A DNA stretch of 7,717 nucleotides from the NCBI GenBank assembly GCA_018897535.1, contig JAHIKO010000033.1, positions 1 through 7,717 on the forward strand, in the 5' to 3' direction. Source of the DNA: Candidatus Dependentiae bacterium (lineage in GTDB: Bacteria > Babelota > Babeliae > Babelales > UASB340). The position numbers and the translations under genes were made by a program. Shown piece by piece: positions 1-5,480 of this stretch. The notes beneath the pieces were generated by a model. It did no database searches and was not told the DNA's origin. It saw nothing but the letters and a program-made list of their open reading frames with translations. Position 1 is the stretch's first letter. Each line of letters begins with the position of its first letter.

Positions 1-268
1 AGGATTTGGTATTCCAATATTAGAAGCCTTTTCTTGCGGTTGTCCAGTTGTGCTTAGTAATAGAAGTTCTTTTCCTGAAATTGCTTTAGATGCTGGAGTT
101 TATTTTGAGCCTGAAAATGTTGAATCTATAGTTGAATCAATTGAAAAGATTTTTATAGACAAAAACTTAAAACTTGAAAAAATATCGATTGGACTAAAAC
201 GGGCACATGATTTTTCATGGCAAAAAACTGCAAGTAAAACTAAAGAAATTTATAAAAGTATTTTATGA
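1..268 (+). CDS. GT4-type glycosyltransferase, C-terminal fragment (5' end outside window)
   Basis: The reading frame is open from base 2 and gives GFGIPILEAFSCGCPVVLSN at once. This is the donor-binding signature of GT-B fold family 4 (RfaG/WbaZ-like) retaining glycosyltransferases. The second Glu of the E-x7-E motif is the codon at 23-25, and its partner Glu would lie just upstream of the window. It is followed by SSFPEIALDAGVYFEPEN, the usual nucleotide-sugar-binding continuation, and a C-terminal helix with R-A-x3-S-W (KRAHDFSWQKT). About 88 residues are visible of a family that normally runs to about 350-400. The GTG at 50 is an internal codon, not a start. The stop overlaps the next ATG (ATGA, 265-268), so the two genes are probably translationally coupled. 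A GDP-mannose-derived donor is plausible from the neighbour but is not shown by the sequence. Confidence 0.9.
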   Translation, partial: GFGIPILEAFSCGCPVVLSNRSSFPEIALDAGVYFEPENVESIVESIEKIFIDKNLKLEKISIGLKRAHDFSWQKTASKTKEIYKSIL

Positions 269-1230
269 AACAAAAAGTAGCTCTTATAACAGGTATTACC
301 GGACAAGATGGGGCGTATCTTAGCAAGTTATTACTTGAAAAAAATTACAAAGTTTTTGGAATAGTAAGAAATCAAGATAGTTATTTTAATTTGGAATATT
401 TAAAAATTAAAAATAAAATTAATTTTCTAGAAATAAATTTAGGTAATTTAAACGAAGTTTTAGCCAGTATAAATAATATAAATCCGGATGAAATTTATAA
501 TTTTGCAGCTCAAAGTTCCGTTGGCCTTTCTATCGATCAACCATACGATACTATTAATTTTAATATAATATCTACATTGAACTTATTGGAATCAATAAGA
601 TTATCAAAAGAAACTATAAAATTGTTTCAGCCATCGAGTAGTGAGATGTATGGAAATCCTGAAAATTTGCCAATAAACGAAAAAAGTAAATTTTCTCATA
701 AAAATAATCCATATGCTATTTCAAAGTCGTCTGCGCATGAAATTTGTGTGCTTTATAGAGATTTGTACAAGTTGTTTATTTGCTGCGGAATCATGTTTAA
801 TCATGAATCGTATCTTCGGGGACAAAATTTCTTTGTAAAAAAGGTTATTCGTGAAGCAATAGAGATAAAAAAGGGTAAGCGAGATTTTTTGTTTGTTGGA
901 AATTTAGAAACTAAGCGCGATTTTGGTTTTGCACCTGAATACGTGAAAGCTATGTGGCTTATGTTGCAACAAAATATCCCGGATGATTATGTAATTGCAT
1001 CCGGAAAATCTATTTCGTTAAAAGATATAGTTTTTTATGTTTTTGATTATTTAAAAATAGATAAAAGTAAAATAAAAATAGATAAAAATCTTATAAGGCC
1101 TGTAGAAGTTGCTGATTGTTATGGAGATTCTTCCAAAGCAAAAACGGTTTTAGGGTGGCAATATAATTTAAGTTTTTATAATGTTTTGGATATTTTGATT
1201 AAAGAAGAGCTAGAGAATTGCAATATTTGA
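265..1230 (+). CDS. gmd: GDP-mannose 4,6-dehydratase family protein (extended SDR)
   Basis: This cytoplasmic NADP-dependent enzyme family converts GDP-mannose to GDP-4-keto-6-deoxymannose. The Rossmann motif TGITGQDG is at residues 9-16 and NFAAQSSVGLS at 79-89. The catalytic set is Ser125 (Thr in E. coli GMD) and Glu127 in PSSSEMYG, plus Tyr150 and Lys154 in YAISK. GMD hallmarks follow: FNHES at 178-182, VGNLETKRDFGFAPEYVKAM at 211-230 (canonical GNLxxKRDWGxAxDYVxAM), and RPVEVADCYGDSSKAKTVLGW at 278-298. At 321 residues it is shorter than the usual 340-370 and matches a compact GMD-like subgroup (AQSSVGLS rather than AQSHV). No partner reductase, epimerase or aminotransferase (fcl, rmd, per) is in the window, so the final sugar is unknown. 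The start is set by the 4-base overlap with the upstream gene; only a weak purine-rich AAAGAAA lies ahead. Another GDP-sugar dehydratase activity remains possible. Confidence 0.87.
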   Translation: MKQKVALITGITGQDGAYLSKLLLEKNYKVFGIVRNQDSYFNLEYLKIKNKINFLEINLGNLNEVLASINNINPDEIYNFAAQSSVGLSIDQPYDTINFNIISTLNLLESIRLSKETIKLFQPSSSEMYGNPENLPINEKSKFSHKNNPYAISKSSAHEICVLYRDLYKLFICCGIMFNHESYLRGQNFFVKKVIREAIEIKKGKRDFLFVGNLETKRDFGFAPEYVKAMWLMLQQNIPDDYVIASGKSISLKDIVFYVFDYLKIDKSKIKIDKNLIRPVEVADCYGDSSKAKTVLGWQYNLSFYNVLDILIKEELENCNI

Positions 1231-2118
1231 TTCAATATTTTTTATTTTTTTGAATAAATCAATATCCTCTTCATGAAAAGCACATATATCAAAATAGTAA
1301 ACAATTTGTTTATATTTTTTATTAGATTTTAAATACGTATTTAAATCTATAAATGTTTCTGGATTATTTGTAGACATTAAGAAATTTCCAAAATTATCGT
1401 AGATAATAAACTGTTTGTATCCAGTAGATATTAAATTATTTATCGTATCTATACTTTCTTGGTCACCATTTTGGGGTATACTTGGATCATATTCAAAAAA
1501 TATAATAGGTTTTAGCTTTTTAATTATATTTAATGAATCGTTGATAATGCAAAAATCATATCCATCAGTATCTATTTTAAGTAATTTAAAATTTAGAAAT
1601 TTTTTATGTGAATTAAGAATTGTTAATAAAGATTTGTTTTGTATAATATTTTTTCCCAAGATAGAACTATTTGTTTTATGAATTGAATTTACAATAGTTG
1701 CTGTACCTTTATCCGTCTTTATTTTTTCTTTATCTATAAAAATATTTTCGGGACCTACAAAACATTCTTCAATTTTTATATGGGTTCCAATAATTTTTGT
1801 ATTTTCTTTTAATATGGGTAAAAAAATATCATTGCCTTCAATGCATAATGTCGGAATATTATTGTATTTTGATAAAAGGGCTGCAGAATCTCCAATATTT
1901 GCGCCAATATCTATAGCTGTTAAATTCGGATATTTATTGTTAATTATTTTTGCAATTTCACCTAATGCTATATCATATCTTTTGAATGTTTCTTGATAAT
2001 TTTTAAGAGCATGCTTACTTGGCAATTTAATTGAATATGGGCCTATTTGATGTTTTATAAAAATATTATTTTGTGTGATAATTTTTTTTATAATGAATTT
2101 TTTAATTTTATTTAGCAT
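1210..2118 (-). CDS. FkbM-family SAM-dependent methyltransferase
   Basis: The 302-residue product has the FkbM methyltransferase layout (Methyltransf_21). SAM-binding motif I is AIDIGANIGDSA at residues 68-79, and CIEGND at 92-97 holds the acidic residue expected to contact the SAM ribose. LLKIDTDGYD at 179-188 corresponds to the family signature KIDVEGxE, here in a Asp-rich DTDGxD version. FFEYDP follows at 207-212. FkbM enzymes in polysaccharide loci usually O-methylate a sugar; the substrate here is unknown. The first ~45 residues (basic, with IGPYSIKLPSKH) are a typical short N-terminal extension. The ATG at 2118 is preceded by a purine stretch (GAGAAGAAAG, about 8-17 bases upstream), a poor but usable ribosome site. 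The gene is convergent with gmd and overlaps it by 21 bp, so the last seven codons of both genes share DNA. It is transcribed opposite to the genes on its left and is probably a single-gene unit. Confidence 0.88.
   Translation of the reverse strand: MLNKIKKFIIKKIITQNNIFIKHQIGPYSIKLPSKHALKNYQETFKRYDIALGEIAKIINNKYPNLTAIDIGANIGDSAALLSKYNNIPTLCIEGNDIFLPILKENTKIIGTHIKIEECFVGPENIFIDKEKIKTDKGTATIVNSIHKTNSSILGKNIIQNKSLLTILNSHKKFLNFKLLKIDTDGYDFCIINDSLNIIKKLKPIIFFEYDPSIPQNGDQESIDTINNLISTGYKQFIIYDNFGNFLMSTNNPETFIDLNTYLKSNKKYKQIVYYFDICAFHEEDIDLFKKIKNIESNIAIL
1222..1250 (+). terminator. weak candidate terminator at the end of gmd
   Basis: AATATT at 1222-1227 can pair with AATATT at 1234-1239, with a six-base loop that includes the stop codon. 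An almost pure T run (1238-1250) follows. The stem is only six A-T pairs, so intrinsic termination would be weak. The site lies inside the 3' end of the convergent methyltransferase gene, which restricts its sequence. It is listed because no other terminator is visible for the + strand operon. Confidence 0.2.
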
Positions 2119-2154
2119 AAGAATATCTTTCTTCTCTTTTGAATTATTAGATTA

Positions 2155-2185
2155 AATATAGAATATATTAATAAATAAATATCAA
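2155..2185 (-). promoter_or_regulatory. weak candidate promoter for the FkbM gene
   Basis: On the - strand TTGATA (2185-2180) is followed, 19 bases on, by TATATT (2160-2155), about 37 bases before the FkbM ATG. The spacing is longer than the 17 bases preferred by sigma-70-type factors, and such hexamers arise often by chance in DNA this AT-rich. It is the best match in the gap upstream of this gene. Confidence 0.2.
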
Positions 2186-2328
2186 AAAATAAATTGATTG
2201 AAAATAGACTTGAAATTGCCAATATTTGTTCAACCAAAAATTATGTGGAAAAAATATTTAAAGTTGTTGATGAATTTGAGCGTATTATAAGATGTTGGAG
2301 TTCTAAAGATATTTATAAACATCTTTAA
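2179..2328 (+). pseudogene. C-terminal remnant of a polysaccharide gene, probably a glycosyltransferase
   Basis: A frame open from 2179 to the TAA at 2326-2328 encodes about 49 residues. It includes LIENRLEIANICSTKNYVEK (2194-2253) and ends FERIIRCWSSKDIYKHL. There is no ATG at its head, a stop lies directly upstream in frame (2176-2178), and no ribosome site is visible. The peptide reads like real protein: an amphipathic, charge-patterned helix with an R-x3-A-x3-S pattern, as seen at the ends of GT4 proteins. Compare KRAHDFSWQK in the gene at the left edge. I read it as the 3' stump of a decayed gene that pointed right, the same way as gmd. A weak hairpin and T run follow at 2373-2400. The parent family is not certain. 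A short functional gene starting at TTG 2194 is possible but unlikely. Apart from this remnant, the 2119-2401 gap holds no gene I can support. Confidence 0.5.
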
Positions 2329-2372
2329 ATTATCTATCCATTGTAAGATGTGACATAAAGGTGTTAGTTTTC

Positions 2373-2400
2373 TTGTAACATATATTGGTACAAATTTTTT
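2373..2400 (+). terminator. candidate terminator after the gene remnant
   Basis: TTGTA (2373-2377) pairs with TACAA (2389-2393). After one mismatch, CA pairs with TG, around a five-base loop. ATTTTTT follows immediately. The stem is weak but well placed, 45 bases past the stop of the + strand remnant at 2328. It may be the surviving terminator of that lost gene. Confidence 0.28.
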
Positions 2401-2428
2401 GTCATCTTGAACTTGTTTCAGTATCTAG
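2401..2428. repeat. left copy of a 17-bp inverted repeat; degenerate palindromic element
   Basis: TCATCTTGAACTTGTTT at 2402-2418 is the exact reverse complement of AAACAAGTTCAAGATGA at 3705-3721. On the - strand this copy reads ATACTGAA-ACAAG-TTCAAGAT, an imperfect hairpin with a five-base loop. It resembles a dispersed palindrome of the form ATCCTGAA-ACAAG-TTCAGGAT, which I recall from many bacterial genomes; that recollection is unverified here. The element supplies the last five codons and the TGA of the PIN-like gene. Confidence 0.7.
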
Positions 2429-2905
2429 TATTTGTTTGTTGAATTTGTGATAAATTAAGGGGCCATCTAAAGTTGCTTTAAGGTGTAGTTCAAACTCATT
2501 TATATCTTGATTAATGTGAAAAATTTTTATTTTTAGTAGGGGTTCTAAAATTTTTTTGTTTGAATATATATCTTTCTTATCAGAGGTTAAAAAAATGGAA
2601 CAATTCGTTTTATAAGCCGAATCAAGATGAAGAGCATCTCTTCGATTATTTTTACCTATAATATTTTTAATTTCTGATAAAAGTATGCTTCCTTTGCAAT
2701 CACCCCAAGTATAACTATCTTCGGCCCAACTTATATTAGCATCACGCCATTGAACTTCTGATGGATAAGCGAGATTTATGCTACTACTTTTGGTTCTGTG
2801 TGCTGAATCACATGGATATTGGTAAAAATCACATATGTAACAATATTTTTTTATAAATTTTTTATCTGTAGCGCCAGAATCTAAATATACTTTAATTTTA
2901 TTCAT
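2402..2905 (-). CDS. PIN-like domain protein, putative nuclease
   Basis: The 167-residue product begins MNKIKVYLDSGAT. Acidic residues sit where VapC-type PIN nucleases have them: Asp9 after the first beta strand, Glu78 in ILLSEI, Asp90 and Asp95 in RRDALHLDSA, and Asp109 and Asp112 in FLTSDKKDI. The run DALHLDSAYKTNCSIFLTSD closely follows the PIN pattern DALHLAxAxxxGxxxFLTxD. PIN domains usually cut RNA, and the type II toxin VapC is typical. Unlike small VapCs, this one has an insert of about 60 residues with C-x2-C-x6-C-x3-H (Cys22, Cys25, Cys32, His36) and a Trp-rich stretch, so it may bind metal. I chose the ATG at 2905 because the PIN fold starts there. A GTG at 2998 would add 31 residues without PIN character, and neither start has a good ribosome site. 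The last codons lie in the 17-bp repeat. No VapB-like partner is seen. Confidence 0.68.
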   Translation of the reverse strand: MNKIKVYLDSGATDKKFIKKYCYICDFYQYPCDSAHRTKSSSINLAYPSEVQWRDANISWAEDSYTWGDCKGSILLSEIKNIIGKNNRRDALHLDSAYKTNCSIFLTSDKKDIYSNKKILEPLLKIKIFHINQDINEFELHLKATLDGPLIYHKFNKQILDTETSSR

Positions 2906-2985
2906 TATAATTTTTTTATAAAATCCATAAAAGCTTTCATAGGACACATATTTGTGTTTATATGATATCTTAAATACGTGTGCAG
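2905..2985 (-). other. short upstream open frame ending on the PIN-like gene start
   Basis: In a frame different from the PIN-like gene, 26 codons are open from 2985 to a TAA at 2907-2905, whose last A is the first base of the PIN-like ATG (TAATG). The peptide contains YLRYHINTNMCPMKAFMDF and looks more protein-like than a random frame. A stop (2988-2986) closes it upstream. It could be the tail of a lost upstream gene or a 14-codon leader from the ATG at 2949 that couples translation to the PIN-like gene. No ribosome site is seen for the leader, so chance is also possible. Confidence 0.27.
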
Positions 2986-3029
2986 TTAAAGTTCTCACAA
3001 AAATAATTTATCAAAACTACGATTGATTA

Positions 3030-3056
3030 TTGAAATATGTGAAAAATAATTATACT
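3030..3056 (+). promoter_or_regulatory. candidate promoter of the HEPN-like gene
   Basis: TTGAAA (3030-3035) and TATACT (3051-3056) lie 15 bases apart, 24 bases before the start codon. Both hexamers are close to the sigma-70 consensus, but the spacer is two bases shorter than ideal. The 81-174 bp between the two divergent genes must hold promoters for both. No convincing hexamer pair was found for the - strand. Confidence 0.35.
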
Positions 3057-3068
3057 TTTATTGAAATT

Positions 3069-3073
3069 AGGAG
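3069..3073 (+). promoter_or_regulatory. Shine-Dalgarno site of the HEPN-like gene
   Basis: AGGAG ends six bases before the ATG at 3080. It is the only strong ribosome site in the window. The neighbouring polysaccharide genes rely on overlaps or weak purine runs. It fixes this start codon and suggests efficient translation. Confidence 0.75.
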
Positions 3074-3079
3074 TTTGAA

Positions 3080-3700
3080 ATGCAAAAAAAATTTGATAAA
3101 AAAGGGTGTATTATAGCATTAAATTCAATTAAAACAGTTAAAAGAAATATTGGTTATGCTTTGTTATTAAAAGAAGCGATCGATTCAAATAGAATTGGTC
3201 CACAAAATTTTTGTAAAATATTGGATGTTAAGGATATAAAAGAAAAAGCTATAGTAATTTCAAATGATTATGAAAAGAATTGTGGAGCATTAAAGGAATA
3301 TTCTAGTAATGTTTTTAGTTGCATAGTTAACTATTCAATGCTTTTGGTTAGAGAATGTGTAGATCCATCGCTTTTGATCAAAGAGATTGATAATCCAGAT
3401 ATTTATGCTGTGCAAAATATTATTATACTTGTAAGAAATGCTGTATCGCACCTTCGCACTGATTTACAAATTAATTCAAATATTGTTCGCCCCAAGTGGA
3501 GAATTGATGATGATAAAAAGAACATGAGAAGATTCTTTGAAATACGAAAAATTGGTGTAAGTTTGGATGCTGCCAATGTAAATGGAACCTTTTTTGAGTA
3601 TAATCAAATAAAGTCAAAAGATGGTATGGGAGGTGTAGCAAATATTTTAAGAATTTTAGAATTTTACGAAAAATATTTGAATGATTTATTAAAGTCTTAG
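3080..3700 (+). CDS. HEPN-like protein, resembling the pEK499_p136 group
   Basis: The 206-residue, mostly helical product has RNAVSH at residues 119-124, the R-x4-H motif that forms the RNase centre of many HEPN proteins. It follows a hydrophobic helix (VQNIIILV), as is usual. Downstream come RPKW at 137-140, FFEIRKIGVSLDAANVNG at 152-169 and GGVANILRILEFYEKYL at 184-200. This order (R-N-x3-H, P-x-W, F-E-I then LDA-x-x-NG, GG then a final helix) is what I recall for the pEK499_p136-type HEPN family, without a search. The protein is soluble, with no signal peptide. HEPN proteins act as RNase toxins, in abortive infection or as nucleic-acid-linked sensors; which applies here is unknown. It is divergent from the PIN-like gene and has its own ribosome site. 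Its stop lies four bases before the right repeat. No MNT nucleotidyltransferase antitoxin accompanies it. Confidence 0.65.
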   Translation: MQKKFDKKGCIIALNSIKTVKRNIGYALLLKEAIDSNRIGPQNFCKILDVKDIKEKAIVISNDYEKNCGALKEYSSNVFSCIVNYSMLLVRECVDPSLLIKEIDNPDIYAVQNIIILVRNAVSHLRTDLQINSNIVRPKWRIDDDKKNMRRFFEIRKIGVSLDAANVNGTFFEYNQIKSKDGMGGVANILRILEFYEKYLNDLLKS

Positions 3701-3704
3701 GTCT

Positions 3705-3721
3705 AAACAAGTTCAAGATGA
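3705..3721. repeat. right copy of the 17-bp inverted repeat
   Basis: AAACAAGTTCAAGATGA is the exact reverse complement of 2402-2418. This copy keeps the loop and right arm of the palindromic element. Its left arm (CTTAGGTCT, before 3705) has diverged, so it cannot fold as the left copy does. It fills much of the 46-bp gap between the stops of the HEPN-like gene and the convergent membrane protein gene; no other terminator is evident there. Confidence 0.7.
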
Positions 3722-3746
3722 TAATGGAAAAAGTTGGTAGTAATAA

Positions 3747-5480
3747 TTATTTGAGAATTTCAAAATATTTGGTTTCATAGTTCCATTTAATAAAAAGTGG
3801 CTTTTGATCTAAATATTTTTTATCGATTTTTAAAGTAAAATCTGTTATTGCATTTATACCATTAATCTTTTCAATTTTATTTATAATTTTTTTACCTAGA
3901 GAATAGCTGCAATCGTTTAAATCAAAATTTACTTTATGTGGATTGTTTGTTTTAAAATTAAAGCCATTTTTTATCTGTGTAATTGTTACATAATTTTTAT
4001 CATAAAAATTGCTTATGATATTTCCCCAACCGGCATCTTGGACTAAATTGGAATCTGATTGTGTAATGGCTGTTGTCGGGTCAAAGTAGATTTGTAGTTT
4101 GGGATTGTTAAGTAAGATCCAAAAAATATCTGCATTTTGTTGGCCAAACATATCGGTTGGATATCCAAAAAAGCAGAGTGCTCTATTTTGAATTTTAGGA
4201 TTTTGTATCAGCTTTTCAGTTGCAATTCTCATGATATTGTATTTTGCTTCTCTTTTTGAAAAACTTTTTACTGTAAATATTATTAAAAATAGAATGAAAA
4301 TAAATGTAAAAGTAAAAATAAATTTTTTGAACTTCTTTAGATTGATATTGTTGTATTTGAATAAAAATATAAAACTAAGAAATAAAAATGGATAACTTTC
4401 ATAAATATATCTTGGATTATAATGGCCCAAAAGACTTGGCCAGAGTAGTAGAAGTCCAGATAGAAAAAAATATAACACATAAATTTTTCTATAATTTTTG
4501 ATAAAGAATGTAAAAATAATTAAAAATAAAAATATTATTATTGAGCCGCGTAATATTGGTTTTCCCCAGGCAAGCCAGGATAATCCAAATAAATCGTAAA
4601 TAAAAACTTTAAATTCTGGTATTTTTTCTAAAAATAAATTTCTAAATTTTGCAAATATTGAAATATTATGTGTGTTTAAATTTTTTAGATCCAATGGGTA
4701 AAGATATAATCTTAAAGATAGAAAAAAAATTACGCATAACCAGTAGTTAAGAGTTAATTTTAAGTTTATGAAAAACTGTGAAAAAAAAGTTTTTAAATTA
4801 ATGGGTTTTAATTTATTTATGTAAAGATATGTGCCAAAAAAAATTATTATGGGTAAAACTACAGATGTCTCTCGTGTAAAAAGCGAAAGTAGGAATAAAA
4901 AACCGGCAAAAATATTATATTTAATTTTTTTTGTATCTAAATATTTTTTAAATAACAAAATGCTTAAAAGCATAAGCGTAAGATTGATGTAGTAGTGTAA
5001 ATTTACAATGGCACCAAATCTATAGGCTATTTGCGGATGAAATGCAAAAAATAGTGATAATAAAATCGCAGGGAATATTTTTATAAAATAAGTAAAAATA
5101 TTGAATAAAATTACTGCATTTATTGCGTGAAAAAATATGTTTAATAAAAAATATGGATAAGCATATGACCCAAACAACCAGTATTGAATGCCAAAGTAAA
5201 TTAAATATAATGGGCGATAAAATGTTGTAAAAAATGAACTAGGTCCTGTTGGTTGAATATAATTTGAGGGTCCGGCGCCTTTGGCTATATTGCCGTCCAA
5301 AAAGCAATAAAACAGATCTTTAAATGTTTTTAATTTATAACCTTCGAATAATGCATGAAAATCATCGGCACCAAAAAACCACCAATTTTTGTAAGGTAAT
5401 CCGAGTAAAATAACAACAAAACAAAATAGCAAAATAGAAATAATCAAAATTTTTTTATTTTTAAAAAATTTTTTAATCAC
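3747..5480 (-). CDS. GT-C-like integral membrane glycosyltransferase (paralogue A)
   Basis: The 577-residue protein has roughly 11-12 membrane spans. The first is at about 10-29 and the last at about 386-404. A soluble C-terminal domain of about 170 residues follows. The first outer loop carries Asp39-Asp40 (GADDFHAL), the position of the catalytic or metal acid pair in GT-C enzymes. YRPL (88-91), FFHAINAVILFNIF (116-129), FAFHP (145-149), TRETSVVLP (202-210) and NPRYIYESYPF (355-365) recall the PMT/TMTC-like branch. GT-C enzymes move a sugar from a polyprenyl-phosphate donor to an acceptor outside the inner membrane; donor and acceptor are unknown here. The start is a GTG overlapping the previous gene's stop (GTGA, 5480-5477), the only start that keeps the first membrane span. 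The adjacent gene is a paralogue; both end in a related K-YL-x-Q-x-P-x-FI-x-W-x-YE segment. A lipid-linked-oligosaccharide or S-layer role is possible. Confidence 0.75.
   Translation of the reverse strand: MIKKFFKNKKILIISILLFCFVVILLGLPYKNWWFFGADDFHALFEGYKLKTFKDLFYCFLDGNIAKGAGPSNYIQPTGPSSFFTTFYRPLYLIYFGIQYWLFGSYAYPYFLLNIFFHAINAVILFNIFTYFIKIFPAILLSLFFAFHPQIAYRFGAIVNLHYYINLTLMLLSILLFKKYLDTKKIKYNIFAGFLFLLSLFTRETSVVLPIIIFFGTYLYINKLKPINLKTFFSQFFINLKLTLNYWLCVIFFLSLRLYLYPLDLKNLNTHNISIFAKFRNLFLEKIPEFKVFIYDLFGLSWLAWGKPILRGSIIIFLFLIIFTFFIKNYRKIYVLYFFLSGLLLLWPSLLGHYNPRYIYESYPFLFLSFIFLFKYNNINLKKFKKFIFTFTFIFILFLIIFTVKSFSKREAKYNIMRIATEKLIQNPKIQNRALCFFGYPTDMFGQQNADIFWILLNNPKLQIYFDPTTAITQSDSNLVQDAGWGNIISNFYDKNYVTITQIKNGFNFKTNNPHKVNFDLNDCSYSLGKKIINKIEKINGINAITDFTLKIDKKYLDQKPLFIKWNYETKYFEILK

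Larger units (their letters stand above)
2402..3721. other. two-gene PIN/HEPN accessory island bounded by inverted repeats
   Basis: The segment holds two divergent genes with no evident role in sugar metabolism. Perfect 17-bp inverted copies of one sequence lie at its outer edges, at 2402-2418 and 3705-3721. Polysaccharide genes or their remnants lie on both sides. No transposase or integrase is present, and I see no target-site duplication outside the repeats. The island could be a non-autonomous mobile or invertible unit, or a segment gained by recombination between dispersed repeats. That it is a unit is inferred from the position of the repeats. Confidence 0.45.

Noticed and set aside
50..268. 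GTG at 50 as the start of a small separate gene
   Set aside because: The same frame is open to the left edge and encodes the GT4 donor-binding motif, so this is an internal valine codon.
1415..1996. Two + strand open frames of 88 and 60 codons (1415-1681 and 1814-1996)
   Set aside because: Both lie entirely antisense to the well-supported FkbM methyltransferase gene and show no motif or ribosome site of their own.
2906..2998. GTG-started 31-residue N-terminal extension of the PIN-like protein
   Set aside because: The PIN fold begins at the internal ATG (MNKIKVYLD). The extension lacks a ribosome site and PIN character, and it runs through a segment open in another frame as well.
3471..3716. 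81-codon open frame on the - strand
   Set aside because: It is antisense to the conserved C-terminal blocks of the HEPN-like gene, and its composition (His/Phe/Leu-rich) is that expected of a mirror frame.
2402..3721. Reading the island as an insertion sequence
   Set aside because: There is no transposase or integrase, and no target-site duplication flanks the 17-bp repeats. Only a non-autonomous or recombination-derived unit remains possible.
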